Positions 10,554 to 21,989 of a DNA stretch of 64,000 nucleotides are shown here, piece after piece. This stretch comes from Tetrapyrgos nigripes (taxonomy: Eukaryota > Basidiomycota > Agaricomycetes > Agaricales > Campanellaceae), in contig JAACJM010000065.1 in assembly GCA_013368315.1 (NCBI GenBank), positions 1 to 64,000 of the forward strand, written 5' to 3'. The notes beneath the pieces were generated by a model. It saw only the letters and a list, made by a program, of their open reading frames with translations. It was not told where the DNA came from and made no database searches. Each line of letters starts with the position of its first letter. The stretch's first letter is position 1. Position numbers and translations under genes: made by a program.

Positions 10554-13500
10554 TTACCCCCTCCTTAAGCTGTGCTTTCGCCTGGAGCACACGTGTACTT
10601 CTAATTCCCATCGAACGTACTGTAGATCCTGCCTGTACCAGGTTTGGTGGACAATATGCATCTGGGTGATTATGATGGAAAGCTTCAATGATCTCCTTTA
10701 ATTTCATCAACCCTGATGCTGGTTCCCATGAATTCTCCAAGTCCAAGTAGTCTAACCATTTGACCAAGTACTGTACTCCTCGATGATTTCTAGTTGGTCA
10801 ATGTTGTACTTGTTATCCTCCAGTAGTAAGTCTGCTGGTTCGCCTGGATAGTTCTCTCCATGAGCTTCAGTTTCTTTGTAGGGAAGACTAGGTGAATGTG
10901 CCAGGTGTTTGGTAGTTTGAGCCGATAGTTAACTTCACCAATTACATCAGTGATTTTGAATGGTCCATGACAACACTTTATCTCCAACCTTGAACCTCAC
11001 TCCTTCTTTTACATGGTCCATGTTCCCTCTCTTCATCAACTCTGCAGCAGTCGTCAAACTTGCTTTCAACTCTTCCCTTAGTGCTTCTAAGTTCTGAAGG
11101 CGTTCTTTGACTTTTGGTATGTGTGACAAAGGATTGATTGAGGGAAAGAGTCATGGAAGGTATCCATGGAGTAATTTGAATGGTGACTTTCCAGTGGCGG
11201 AGTGGATTCAAGTATTATGGCAGAACTGGGTGTATGGCAGATATTTGACCCAATCATCTTGACAATAGTTACAGAAGGTTCGTAAGTATTGTTCAAGTTC
11301 TTGATTGAACCTTCCTGTCTCGCCATCTGTTTGTGAGTGATAAGCCATACTAAGAGCTGAGGTAATACCTAATTTAGCGTATATTCCTCTCATAACCTAG
11401 CTTGCAAATTGAGGTCCTCGGTCTTATATCATTTTGTCCCAAAGTCTGTATCATTGCCATGTGTTGTTGAACAATACATCAATAGTTCCATCACTGTCGA
11501 TATCTTTTTGGCATGGAGAAATCACTACAGTCTTGGTCAATCAATCTACTGTTACATGGATTGTGTTGAAGCCTTTGCATTCTGGAAGATCTGTAATGAA
11601 GTCAGTGGTGATAGTACCAAAGGGTTGTTCTGGAATATCATTTGGGACCAATGGTACATGTAACGGATGGTTTTGTGCCTTGGTCAATTGGACATAATCA
11701 CAAACAAATACTGACATACCAGGCCGCCAAAATTCTCTACTAACTAATTTATAGGTTTTGAATCAGCCTGGGTGTCCAGCAGTGAGACTATCATGATGCA
11801 TCTTGACTATGTCTCTTCGTAATTCTTGGTCGTAGGGAATGTAAACTTTTCCCTGAAACAGAATGATTCTGTCTTCATAGTTCCATTCCTGTAAGTTCTT
11901 GACCAGCAAGCATGGACTGTTGTTCAGGATAACTTTGAGAGCACTCACAACTTCATTGTCCTTCTTTGGACATTCTTTAATTCGTCTTCTTAATTCAGCA
12001 TCTCCAATTGCATAGCCCAAATCCTGAAGAACCTTGGATCTAGCAATACTCTGTCCTTGTTGTTGTCTTCAAACCCCTCTTTATGGTCTGGTCTTTGAGA
12101 AAGGGGATCACTACGATTGAGACTTCCTGGTTTGTGGATAAGAGTAAAGTCAAATTGTGTAAGAAACAAAGCCATTCTTGCTTGTCGTTGACTGAGTTTT
12201 GAGACGTGGTGAAGTACTCTAAGTTCTTGTGGTCTGTAAGGATCTCGATGGTATGTGGCGCACCTTCAAGATAATGTCACCAGGCCTCTAACGCTTGTAT
12301 GATTGCCAACAATTCTTTATCATGAATGTCAGATAAAGATTTTGATAGGTAAGCAATTGGGTGCCATTTGTCATTTGATCCTTTCTGTGATAGAATACCT
12401 CCTGTGGCATAGTCAGAAGCATCTACTTCTACTCGATACAGTTTAGAATGATCGGGCATTAAGAGGACTGGTGAGGAAGTGAACACATCTTTAAGTGCCT
12501 GAAAGGCTTTTTCCACATCAATAGATCATTTCCAGGGTTCATCCTTTTTTGTTAGATCAAAAAGTGGTCAAGCGACTTTCGAAAAGTCTTGTATGAATCG
12601 ACGATAGAAGTTTCCAAATCCAAGAAATGATTGAATGTCCTTGACTGTCCATGGGTTGGCCATTTGGTAACGCCCTTGACTTTAACTGGATCCATGGCCA
12701 ATGTATTGTAAGAACTCTACTGAATTGGCTTTGAAGATGCACTTTTCTGGTTGGCATAAAGGTCGTTATCCTAGAGTCGTGAGAGCACCTGTTCAACTAT
12801 TTGTCGATGTTCTTCTAGATGAGGTCCTTAAAAAGAGTGTTCATCATTGCCTGGAATGTTGCAGGAGAGTTCATAAGACTGAAAAACATCACCATTGGTT
12901 CAAAAAGCCCTCTGTTTGTCTTGAATGCAGCTTTCTACTCATCACCTTTTTTTATTCATACATTATTATATCCCCATCAAAGGTTGATTTTTGAGAAAAC
13001 CTGTGCCCCTTTAAGTTTGTCTACCAATTCTGATATGAGTGGTAAAGGGTATTTGTTCTTGATGGTTCCCTTATTCAATGCTTGATAGTCCTGTACTGGG
13101 TGTAGCTTTCCATCTTTCTTTTTAACAAAGAAGAAGGGACTTGCCATAGGAGACTTTGACGGTCTTATATATTCCTTTTCCATGTTCTCATCAATGAAGT
13201 TGTCGAGTTCTTTTTGCTCATTAGGGGATAAAGGATAGGTTTTGCAAGGACAAGGTTCGAAATCCGGTTTTAGATCAATGGTGTGATCCCATTCACCTTG
13301 TCTTGGTAATTGCTCTGAAGTTTGTTTATCAAAAACTGGCAAGAACTGATTATCTGTAAGTGGTACGTCCTCTTTCATCTTCTGAGCTGATTCTGCCAGT
13401 TCTTGAGCCTTTGTAAACCCTGCATGAATAGGTATCTCCAAATCTGATGTTGGGTATTCCTCTCCTTTTACAAACAGACTCTCTAAAACCTCTTGTTCCC

Positions 13501-14022
13501 ATTGGTTTGGAATATCCTTCTGTCTGAAGTCTTCTTCAGTAAAAATAGCTGTAGATCCTGAAGAACGATGAAAAGATCAAATAGGAATCTGACGATGTTG
13601 ACCTGCCACCTTTGGTTGTGCAATCAGTTTGAACCATCCAATCAGTTCTGACCATTTCACTTGGTAATCCTTGTGATTGCTCCGTGGGTCAATAATCATC
13701 AGTTTTGGAGATTTGGGTTTGGTGTGTAGGTTGAGGACGGGAGGTTGTTCCAAAGTACATGTTTCAGGACATCTAACCATGTCTACCCTAGAAAACGACC
13801 AATCTATCTCTGGATTATGCTCCTCTAACCAATTGGTACCAAGAATTATGTCGTGATCTCCAATGTCCATAACATAGAATCTGGCTGTCTCTTCATGATA
13901 CAATCTTTTGTCCTGAGAATAAATGCAGAGTTTTTGAATGGTGTAATGGCATACCCATCCCATGGTGTTTTTGGAACTGTCAACATTTCGTACAGGAAAG
14001 GGATTTTTGATGGGGAGAAGAG
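10546..14022 (-). pseudogene. pol of element E: protease, RT (catalytic box deleted), RNase H, integrase, chromodomain
   Basis: Protease-like segment 13963-13577 (MDIGDHDIILGTNWLEEH). RT from 13441 ([43 protein letters not shown]). The RT passes from MMNTLFKDLI to LEEHRQIVEQVL at about 12815-12835 with nothing between: the roughly 20-25 residues that should carry the Y-x-D-D box are missing. RNase H at 12516-12277 (EVDASDYATGGILSQK), integrase zinc region near 11840-11770 (HHDSLTAGHPG), core near 11350 (AYHSQTDGETGRFNQELEQ), chromodomain at 10767 (VKWLDYLDLENSWEPA). The stop lies inside the LTR. Many other stops. Confidence 0.85.
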
Positions 14023-16265
14023 TTAAACAATTTTCTTGTGCGAAACAGCTGTTTCAGTTTTAAGTGTTATTGAAGGTACCTGTTGGTTACGAGTGACTGC
14101 TGAAATTCTTAATTCTGAAGGAAAGGTACGCTCACGAAAGGGGTTTAAAACATGATATTGATTGTTCATATATTGTCCAGCGTACTGTACAATTCCTCCT
14201 GATGACGTAGCAGGGGAATATTTCAAAAATCCATCATCTTTGCCATGACATCTTTCAAATATACACTAGCCTGTTCCTTTTCTTCTCCTTCCAAATCCTT
14301 GACCTTGTTCATCATATCTGAAATATCTTTGATTACATTACAAGAGGAAGATGATGACGTTTGAGCCACTGTTACCAGTGGCAAACTAGATGACGACGAT
14401 GAAGCTGCAGTTTCAGCTGTCCTAACAGCACGAGGAGGGAAGTTTTGAGAGGTATTTTGAGACATTGATGACCTTGGAGTACTGTTTGGGAAGATCAGAC
14501 ATTCATTGCTCATGTGTCTGGGTTGCCTACATGCAAAGCATGCCCCTACTTTTCAGAGTCAGTCCCTTTCTTTGGCCATCAGTTTAGGTAAAGGAGTAAA
14601 GGACAAGTTAGCACCTGGTCCCATATTCATAAGTGCATTTATGCTTGCTACAGTTCATCCTTGAGAAGGACCTGAATTCGTCCTTGGTGTAGAGAATGAT
14701 CTCGATTGTCCTTCTATTCCAAATGGAGATCCATTGCCCTTTCCCTGTATTTGTCAAAGTCCTTCCACTTCAGCCACGTTCCCGCCACTGACTTCCGAAC
14801 ATCCCTCGGAAGACCTGCTTTATAGAAATCCAGGAGAGCTGTTTCTCCATAGTCCGACTCTTCTCCGTATGTGTCAAAGATACTATTATAGGTACTAATG
14901 TCTGTTCCCTTCATTCTAGCATTCTTGATCTTATTTTTTGCAACTTCATCAGCAGCAAGGGCTTTGAAATCCCTTTTGAACCTGTCCTTTATCTCCTTTA
15001 ATGTTGTCCATCGCCTTTCTTCTGGTTTGAGTTTCATATCTTCCTCATCTTCTTCTCGCTCTGTGATTCATTGAGTTGCCCAATCTCCTCCTCTTTCTCC
15101 TGTGAAGAATGAGAGGAATAAGGACACCTTGGAGTCCTCAGTTGAGTACCTAGCCTTGTTCTGACATAGGTAATTGTTGAATGAAGCTAACCACCGCTTT
15201 GCTTCATCGCGTTCTCTGTTAAAGGCATCGGGTTTCCTTCCTTGTTCAGAAATACTGTTGGAGTCAGGTGCTATGGCAGACATGGCTGGATTGTCTGGAT
15301 CTGATGGGTCTGGAGAAGAAGGAGGATTTGGACGACAAGGGGCTACAGATGGTCCCTCATTAGATGGAATTACGGGAGAAGAAGGGTCATCTGGTTCTGA
15401 TGGATTGGGAGAAGGATCTCGGGGAGGGGTTGATGGGTTATTAGAAGGTGGATCTGGTAATAGATCTGATGTAGAAGTTGGATCAGGTGGTACAAGAGAA
15501 GAGGGTTCCGGATTCAGTTGAGTGTTTGTATGGGTAGATGATCCCTGTTCTGGTTCAGTTTCAGAGTCGATTATAGGATGAGCTTTTCAAATAGCGAGTT
15601 CTTGGTTGTGCATTACAACTTCACACTTGATAGGAAGAATTTCAGTTTTGGGAAGTGTTTGAGTGTTGTACCTGTTAATACAGGGTTGGTTTTCGCAAAA
15701 CATGTAAGGTTTTGAACTCTCCAAGTTATCCTTGCAGTCGAGAACCCTCAGTTTGAAGACGTGTGGACAATCTGCACAGGGAAGACTTGGATCTGCAGAT
15801 GTGGACTGTCGACTCGTCATATACTTTTTCTACAATCTCTTAAGGCCTTCTTTTCTGCCCTTTAAATCATCACGAGGATTTGAAGATAAAGGAGGATGGT
15901 GTACCATAGTCTGTAAGTTCTGTAGGTGTGTTGTATTCTTTGAAGAACAGAGGTCCCATAATCCTAACAACAGTCTCCTCAGTATCGAGATCAAGGGTGA
16001 CTCATATGTACAAATAGACGGAAAGGATCATGTCACCTGGTTCCAGTTTCCAAACCCAACAATGTGTACAGACGAAGTTTTGATTGTAACTCCAAGGATC
16101 CACCCGAATGCTTTCTGCATGGCTACACCAGTACTCAGTGTGTAATTGATTGAGTGGTAGAGGGAGAGGAGGTTGTTCGTAATCAGGTGGACTCTCTGGG
16201 GGTTCGAAGCGAATCTGAGAAAACAGGGTAGACAGGGTGAAAGGAATATATGAAAGGGAGGACAA
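14023..16265 (-). pseudogene. gag of element E with zinc knuckle and long Pro/Ser-rich N-terminus
   Basis: The capsid-like part is at 15283-14714 (DAKRWLASFNNYL-like core, LSFFTGERGGDWA, STYNSIFDTYGEESDYGETALLDFYKAGLP). A retroviral zinc knuckle C-FA-C-RQPR-H-MSNE-C is encoded around 14545-14505. Upstream, 15820-15284 encodes a Cys-rich stretch (CADC, CKD, CENQPC) then a Pro/Ser/Asp-rich linker, and 16265-16002 another open segment (FVCTHCW). These extensions are unusually long for Ty3 gag. At least one stop separates each block. Confidence 0.7.
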
Positions 16266-16487
16266 TTGTTGCTACACTGTTACTCGAAGTACACAGTGGG
16301 ACAGCAGTCTACTCGAAGTAGTGTCTGCTTAGCAATCAAAATGTATTTGAATTGCAGGGAGGGAGAACAACACTTGCAATACAGATGAAATGACAGTAAA
16401 AGATGAAAGAGGTTGAGAACAGAGATAAATAGAATAGAGGAGAAAAAGACTCAAATAGTGAGGTGGGTGTATGGGAGTTTGTTCAAG

Positions 16488-16920
16488 TGTCAAGGTTGCT
16501 GGTACACTTGATTAACCACCCAAGTCACACTGAGATTGATTGAGATATAGAGAAAGAGAAAGAATAGGCTGACTAGGCTCTACACTGCATAGTATAGTAT
16601 GGAGCAGAAACAAAGTGAATGAACTAAAGGACTAGCTAGAATGTCTAGTGGTTTATATAGAAGAACAATGAATAAGTGATAGGAGAAAGATAGGAGAAAC
16701 GTAGGGGAAAGTGGAGAAATGTAGGGTAAAGATAGGATCAATGGAATGGAAGATTGATTGACAGTTATTATAGAGTTTGACAGGTTCTACAAGGTTCAAA
16801 GTCAGTAATATAAGGTTTAAAAGGTTTATCGAGGAAATGCAATAGACAAATGATCAGAAAACAAGTTTAATAGTGTAGTAGAAGAGGAAGGAGGGCAAAG
16901 AACTGTAGCAGTTCATGACA
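16488..16920 (-). repeat. 5' LTR of element E
   Basis: 433 bp, TGTCAAGG...CATGACA on the plus strand, followed by the right copy of the CTATC target duplication at 16921-16925. Confidence 0.9.
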
Positions 16921-17033
16921 CTATCCTCTTCCTGTCCGGTTCTGTCCAGATCTATTATCGTTCCACTCTTCCCCATAGACCTCTGCCTGGGTCCATAGTG
17001 TTTCCTAGCACTAGGATCTGCCTGGACTTAACA
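16921..17033 (+). repeat. 3' LTR of element B, right part
   Basis: Continues the B LTR after element E (AGACCTCTGCCTGGGTCC ... CCTGGACTTAACA), matching the corresponding end of the A and D LTRs. Confidence 0.85.
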
Positions 17034-17447
17034 GGTTTCGCCTTTCGTTTGTTTGTTCGTTGAGCCTTTCTATCAAAGAAAGGTTTCAGCAAGATGAGTA
17101 TTACTCAAAGTAAGACTTGTAGAAAGATGTATAAGGTCAAGCTGGGGAATCTAGCTTGAGGAATACTCTACCTATATATGAGTCAGAGTACAATGTGTAT
17201 AAAGCATGTAAATCGTCTGTAGTAGCTATGTCAAACAGCATGTAAGTAATAAGAAACACGCATGTAAGCAATGTGTAAGTAATAGTAGACATGTGTACTA
17301 CACATGTAAGAAAGAAAGCAAGAATAGAGCACAGTAAACGAAAGGGAAACATGTGTTAGATAAGAAGAAATGAAACAAAGTAAAGAAAAGAAAAGAAAGA
17401 GTGAGTCATCAGAGAATTCTATAGAATAGGGGTGAGAAATTGTAACA
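17034..17447 (-). repeat. Truncated solo LTR of the G family
   Basis: The reverse complement matches the LTRs of element G (29823-30315 and 36313-36820), including the segments GGCTCAACGAACAAAC and TACTACAGACGATTTACATG, and ends TTGTAACA. The last 25 or so bases of the LTR are missing where element B abuts it, so B probably inserted into this older LTR. Confidence 0.8.
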
Positions 17448-17555
17448 GCCACTGACTATAGTTTTTCCTTCACTTTTTACCTCAGCACACAAAGTTCCTC
17501 TTCAAAATGCCTAAGGCTCATAAATCTCAACCACTGGTTACATTGAAGGGCCAGC

Positions 17556-19172
17556 TTGGATATAACCTCCATCATTTTCTTTCATGACTTACTGACCCCC
17601 CCTCCCCCCTGTTGCATAGTAATCTGGGTGGCTCTGATAGATTTGCTTGTTACCCAGTCTGTTTCACAAGCAGAACTATTCCTGTCCATTCAGAAACAGG
17701 CTAGGTTTCTTTCAAGACATCTTCCTCAAGGTTGGAAAAGAAAGGTTGAGATAAATGTCACCAAAATGGAGTCTCATGGATTTATTTCTATTGAAGATGA
17801 CTGTATCAAGCTCTGTAGCTTGGGAAATGAGATGTGAGTGGTGCTTCAATTTCTCATTATTATGATGATTTTCTGAAAGAACCCTTTCAGGTTGCTGGAT
17901 GCACTTCCTTCAGGCGATCCTGCAGTCCTTCAAAAGCAGACTCACTGGAACCTGTTTGTTTCCACTGTCCACAATCCAAAAGCTCCCAGGCCAATCCCTA
18001 CCCTGCCACCAGAGATTCAATGTGACTCATCTAGCAGCCTGAAAGCTGCAACATTGGTCTGTAGAGATTGGTGGCACCTGATGTCTCATGAACTTCATTG
18101 CTGCCCAGTATGCAAGCTTTCATCCTCTGCCATACACCAGCTGATTAGAGAAGCTGGGTCAATTGAAAAGGCGAAAGATATGACACGACTTTTTCAACAT
18201 CTCCAGGTCAATCTTCGTCTGGGCGTGCTCAGATATGATCTCTACGACTGTTGGTTCACCAACCTTGTGTCACTAGAACTGGCTGGGATTGTGATCTCCA
18301 TTGAAGCCATTGGACTCACTCAGATAATTGCTTTTCAACATCTGGCCATTCTCTCTTTTTGGAACCTGTCTGGTCCTGTGCATCCCTGGGTTCAGCTTTT
18401 GCAGAGTATCAATCCACAAAAGCTGAAGAAGCTCACTGCTGACAACTGTGTTGCAGGACCCACTACACCAGACAAATTTCCCATCAATGTTCCCAGCCCA
18501 CTTATATTCCAGGATCTCATGTTGTCCCTTAATTATGCTTTTGGGCTAGTTGAGGTCCTCCAGTATCTGTCCATCACTGGTGTTACATTCTTTGTCTTCA
18601 CTGAGGGTAGTGTGGAGGGGAATAGTATCATCAGCTTCCTCAACTGCCAGGCGCCATCTCTAAAGCTTCTGGCTTGGCATGCATTCATTGAGAGTAAGTT
18701 CTGTACACTACTGATACGATTTGTATTCATAGATGCTATTGGCCTGGACTTTACTCCTATGTGCAACCTCCAGCACCTGTCATTGCATGGAAATCAATTC
18801 CGACCTTGGGTCGAGTTGTCTGTGAAGCTCAAAGCACTCTCAGAGCTTATGGCCCACTGTCACAGTGTCTATGAAGTATCTCTGCCCATGAAATTGACAG
18901 ACACAGAGGAATATCAGTCTCTTGCCACCGCACTGTCACTCTTGGCAGAGCAGAAGCCTCTGCAGAGGATCACGATACACCTGAACTCCCATCAAGCTGC
19001 TGCTCAGCTGGACCCTAGTGAACTTCCAAATTATCTTCCTAAGATGTTGCTTATTGTAGGTGATAAACTGAGATTGTGCTTGGAAACCGTCATGCATTAT
19101 GAACTGGTCCATAAACTGGATTTGATATTGGCATGGTATAGATTATTGGACAGGAAATGTACTTGCAATTAG
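17556..19172 (+). CDS. F-box/leucine-rich-repeat-like protein (5' end unresolved)
   Basis: The main exon is 17891-19172 (about 426 codons). A 57-nt intron (17834-17890, GTGAGT...TTTCAG) joins it in frame to an upstream open segment ending at 17833 (GFISIEDDCIKLCSLGNE). The start codon is not identified; no in-frame ATG opens the main exon. An F-box-like core is seen near the N-terminus (IPTLPPEI ... LKAATLVCRDWWHL), followed by Leu-rich repeats typical of basidiomycete F-box proteins (LVSLELAGIVIS, FQHLAILSFWNLSG, LQHLSLHGNQF). F-box proteins usually recruit substrates to SCF ubiquitin ligases; the motif here is incomplete, so this is a family guess. It stands alone between two retrotransposon nests and may be a degenerating duplicate. 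Confidence 0.5.
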
Positions 19173-19889
19173 ATGCAATGATCTCCTCTCATAAGTTGTT
19201 TATCTTATTTATCTCTTACTCCATTGTTTGTTACTTCAGCTTTGAATTATGATCATACTTAGTAGTACTTGTACACTTCTTTGTATAGTTATCCATGCCA
19301 ATGAATAAATAAAGAGAGAGTTGATTCGACTACTGAATAACCATCAAAGAAGCATATAAGTACTACTAAGTACGATCATAAAGGTGAAGTTTGATGGATC
19401 AATGTGCTTCTGGAGTATATAACACAGCCAGATGCTATGAACATGTTTACAAGGGAGACAACAGAACAGTCTCTGCCACAAGAATCTGGTATGTCTATGG
19501 AAGTTGACTCTTAAGGAATCTAGGGAAGATCAGGACCTTTGGCAGGGGTTCTTGACCATCAATGACAAGTGTACAATGATTAGGTGTTTGTCCCATACAT
19601 TGGTGGGCACTCAATGCCCAATATTCAGGTGCCAATTGGGCATTTTGTTTTCAGAATAAAAAAAACAGAATTTAAATCTCTTTGTCTTTGTTACCCCAAA
19701 AAGGTGTTGTTTGTTGGAAAAATAAAGTATTCTTTCAGATATAGAAAAGACAAAGTGTTTCTTTGCTTTTTTTGTGTAAATACTCTATTCATTTTCAACC
19801 AATAATGGTAATCTTTTATGGAGGAAAAACTTAACCTTTTGCACAGAAAATAAACTTCTCTTTTCAAATCAGACACACAATCTTCATCT
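19173..19889. other. Intergenic stretch, no gene seen
   Basis: AT-rich sequence between the F-box-like gene and the first recognisable part of element H. Apart from the inverted repeat at 19248-19380 I see no feature. Confidence 0.5.
19248..19380. repeat. Inverted-repeat element, MITE-like
   Basis: Arms 19248-19270 and 19358-19380 are complementary over 23 bp with one mismatch (TATGATCATACTTAGTAG...). If the outer TA is a target duplication, the rest is a 129-bp element with 21-bp terminal repeats, as in Tc1/mariner-type MITEs. A transcription terminator hairpin is an alternative. Confidence 0.4.
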
Positions 19890-21605
19890 TCAAGGTTTTT
19901 ACAGTGGAAAGAAAAGGGCTTGGACAGGAAAACTGGATGGATTTTTTGGTCACAGACATTGGAGGCGAAGATATCATTCTAGGATTACCTGTCAAGGATG
20001 TTGTCACTTAGTGATTAACCACCCAAGTCACACGATGAACAAGATAGATTGACGAAATATAAGAGACGATAGAGAGGGAAGATATGTAGGGAAATAGTAG
20101 AGGCGAGAGACATATGAGTAGCTGACTATGCTCAACACTGCACTGTACTGAGAGCGGAGTGGAGACGAAGTGAACAGACTAAAGAATGAGTTACAAGCCC
20201 CTTGGTATATATGTAAAAGAAGTGAATAGAGAATAAATGAATAAGTGAGAATGTCCATGGAGATAGGAATCGGAGGAGATAAAAAGATGTATATGTCAGA
20301 TCAATGATGGTAACCGTAGATAAGGAAAATGATGATGGGAATATGAAGGAAATGAATAGTAGTCCGTGGAGTTAAGAAATGAATAGAGAGGTGAATAGGA
20401 CGGTGATTTGTGACATTACCTTGGCTACGACAGATGGAAAAGAGGGGAAGTAAAGACAAAAAGCAACAGTTGAAGAGGTCATAGATGAAGGTGATGAGAT
20501 CCAATGGACTGGGGAGGTACCATTAGAAAGAGAGGATTTGATAGTAGATAAGAAAGAGGAACAGAAGGAAGGAGTAACACCTGATTTGGAGGAGGAAGAA
20601 ACCCCCTTTTGCCATATCTGTGCTAATCAGACAACTCAAAGGAAATGGTGGAAGGCAAGGATTCTTCAAGAACTGAGTGAGGAGATTTGGTGTGTAGCCA
20701 GGTTCACTTATTCCCAACAGCTTGCAGAGCAAGCTCAAAAGGACAAACCCAAGCAGACATTCGAACAGATGGTACTGGCACAATACTGAGATTTCACAAA
20801 AGTATTTTCAGAAATGGAGTCTGAATGACTTCCTGCTCATAAATCCTGGGATCATGCTATTGAACTGGTACCAGAAGCACTGGAAACTATGCGCACCAAA
20901 ATCTATCCTATGTCAATCAATGAACAAGAGGTATGTTCAGCTGTCCAAATCACCACTATCATTGCCAGTCTTCTTTGTAAAAAGAAGAATGGCAAGTTAC
21001 AGTTCATACAAGACTACCAGAAGCTGAATCAGTTCATGATCAAAAACCGTTACCTTCTTCCTCTAGTCACTGACATTATCAGTCATCTGCAGATAGCCTG
21101 ATACTTTACCAAGTTCAATGTACATTGGGGATACAACAACATATGGATCAAGTCTGGAGATGAATGGAAGGTGGCATTTGCTACAAATAGGGGATTATTT
21201 GAACCTAAGGTCATGTTCTTTGGACTTGCCAATTCCCTGGCAACCTTCCAATCTCTAATGAATTCAATATTTGCTGATTTAATTGCTGCAGAGAAAGTAG
21301 CTGTATATCTGGACAACATCCTTATTTTCAGTGGGTCATTAGAAGAAGTACAAGCAATTACATGGGAAGTTTTGAAGAGGTTGGAAAAGCATGATTTGTA
21401 TCTGAGGCCAGAGAAGTGAGTTCAAGCAGGAGAAGGTTGAATATTTAGGACTGGTAATAGGGGAGGGGCAAGTACAAATGGATCCAGTGAAGGTAGCAGC
21501 AGTAAAGGATTGGAAGATACCAAAGACACTCTGAGATCTATGAGGGTTCCTGGGATTTGCCAATTTTGACCAACGCTTCATCAAAGACTTCTCTAAGATA
21601 GCCAG
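19890..21605 (+). pseudogene. pol of element H, first part: protease end and RT
   Basis: Protease C-terminus at about 19925-19989 (DIGGEDIILGLP) continues at 20416 as WLRQ after a solo LTR. An unusual Cys-containing spacer follows (EEEETPFCHICANQTTQRK). RT begins near 20830 (WDHAIELVPEALETM), with LLCKKKNGKLQFIQDYQKLN, FATNRGLFEPKVMFFGLANS and the catalytic box reading YLDN at 21304-21317 instead of Y-x-D-D. Several stops. Cut at 21605 by the copia element. Confidence 0.8.
19990..20415 (-). repeat. Solo LTR related to element E
   Basis: 426 bp, TGTCAAGGATGT...TTTGTGACA, sharing GATTAACCACCCAAGTCACAC and later blocks with the E LTRs. Flanked by an exact 5-bp duplication TTACC (19985-19989 and 20416-20420); removing it restores the protease reading LGLPWLR of element H. 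Confidence 0.9.
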
Positions 21606-21975
21606 TGTTGAATTGGCGCATTCAGTTGCAGCCATCAACGTATTCTATGTAGAACAATAGTAGTAGTTATAAATAGAACAATAAGATTATATAGACAATA
21701 AGTGTAGTACGACAATAGTGTACGAAACCAGCATTGTTCTATCAAGTACAATAGAATCTTATTGTTACTCTAATATTAGTTTACATGTATTTGTACCTTC
21801 TCAAAAGGTATATAAGGACTCGTAGATAGTCCTCCAAATATCAAGTTTTCATACTTAACCCACATCGCTCTAACAAGCCTCTAACTAGCCTTACAAGCTA
21901 CTCTTTATCCACAGGTAAGTTGCGTAGTTGCCACTGCGTCTAGTAGTGTACAAGCCGTACCATGCCTGCTTAACA
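21606..21975 (+). repeat. 5' LTR of the copia element
   Basis: 370 bp, TGTTGAATTGG...GCTTAACA. A TATA-like motif TATATAAG lies at 21809-21816. The upstream part holds five spaced copies of a short ACAATA motif, possible U3 promoter elements. Confidence 0.95.
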
Positions 21976-21987
21976 GGTTATGGGCCC
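21976..21987 (+). other. Primer-binding site matching the initiator tRNA-Met anticodon arm
   Basis: GGTTATGGGCCC begins directly after the 5' LTR. It is the complement of GGGCCCAUAACC, the anticodon stem-loop of eukaryotic initiator tRNA-Met. Drosophila copia is known to prime from a half-tRNA of this kind; use of the same mechanism here is inferred. Confidence 0.8.
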
Positions 21988-21989
21988 CG

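Larger units (their letters stand above)
10094..16920 (-). mobile_element. Ty3/gypsy element E, complete ends, defective coding
   Basis: Bounded by two similar LTRs and by the exact 5-bp duplication CTATC (10089-10093 and 16921-16925). It sits in the 3' LTR of element B: the flanks join to restore an LTR matching D. On the minus strand the order is 5' LTR (16920-16488), gag with zinc knuckle, protease, RT, RNase H, integrase, chromodomain, polypurine tract and 3' LTR (10553-10094). Multiple stops, and the RT has lost its catalytic box. Confidence 0.92.
3429..17033 (+). mobile_element. Ty3/gypsy chromodomain element B (decayed, interrupted twice)
   Basis: Same family as A and D. Remaining parts: protease to integrase (3429-5908), integrase C-terminus and chromodomain (7591-8074), antisense accessory pseudogene (8302-9289), and a 3' LTR in two pieces (9560-10093 and 16921-17033). 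It is interrupted by repeat R (5909-7590) and by element E (10094-16920). The 5' LTR and gag are not seen; they lie off the left edge or are deleted. Many stops and frameshifts. Confidence 0.8.
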
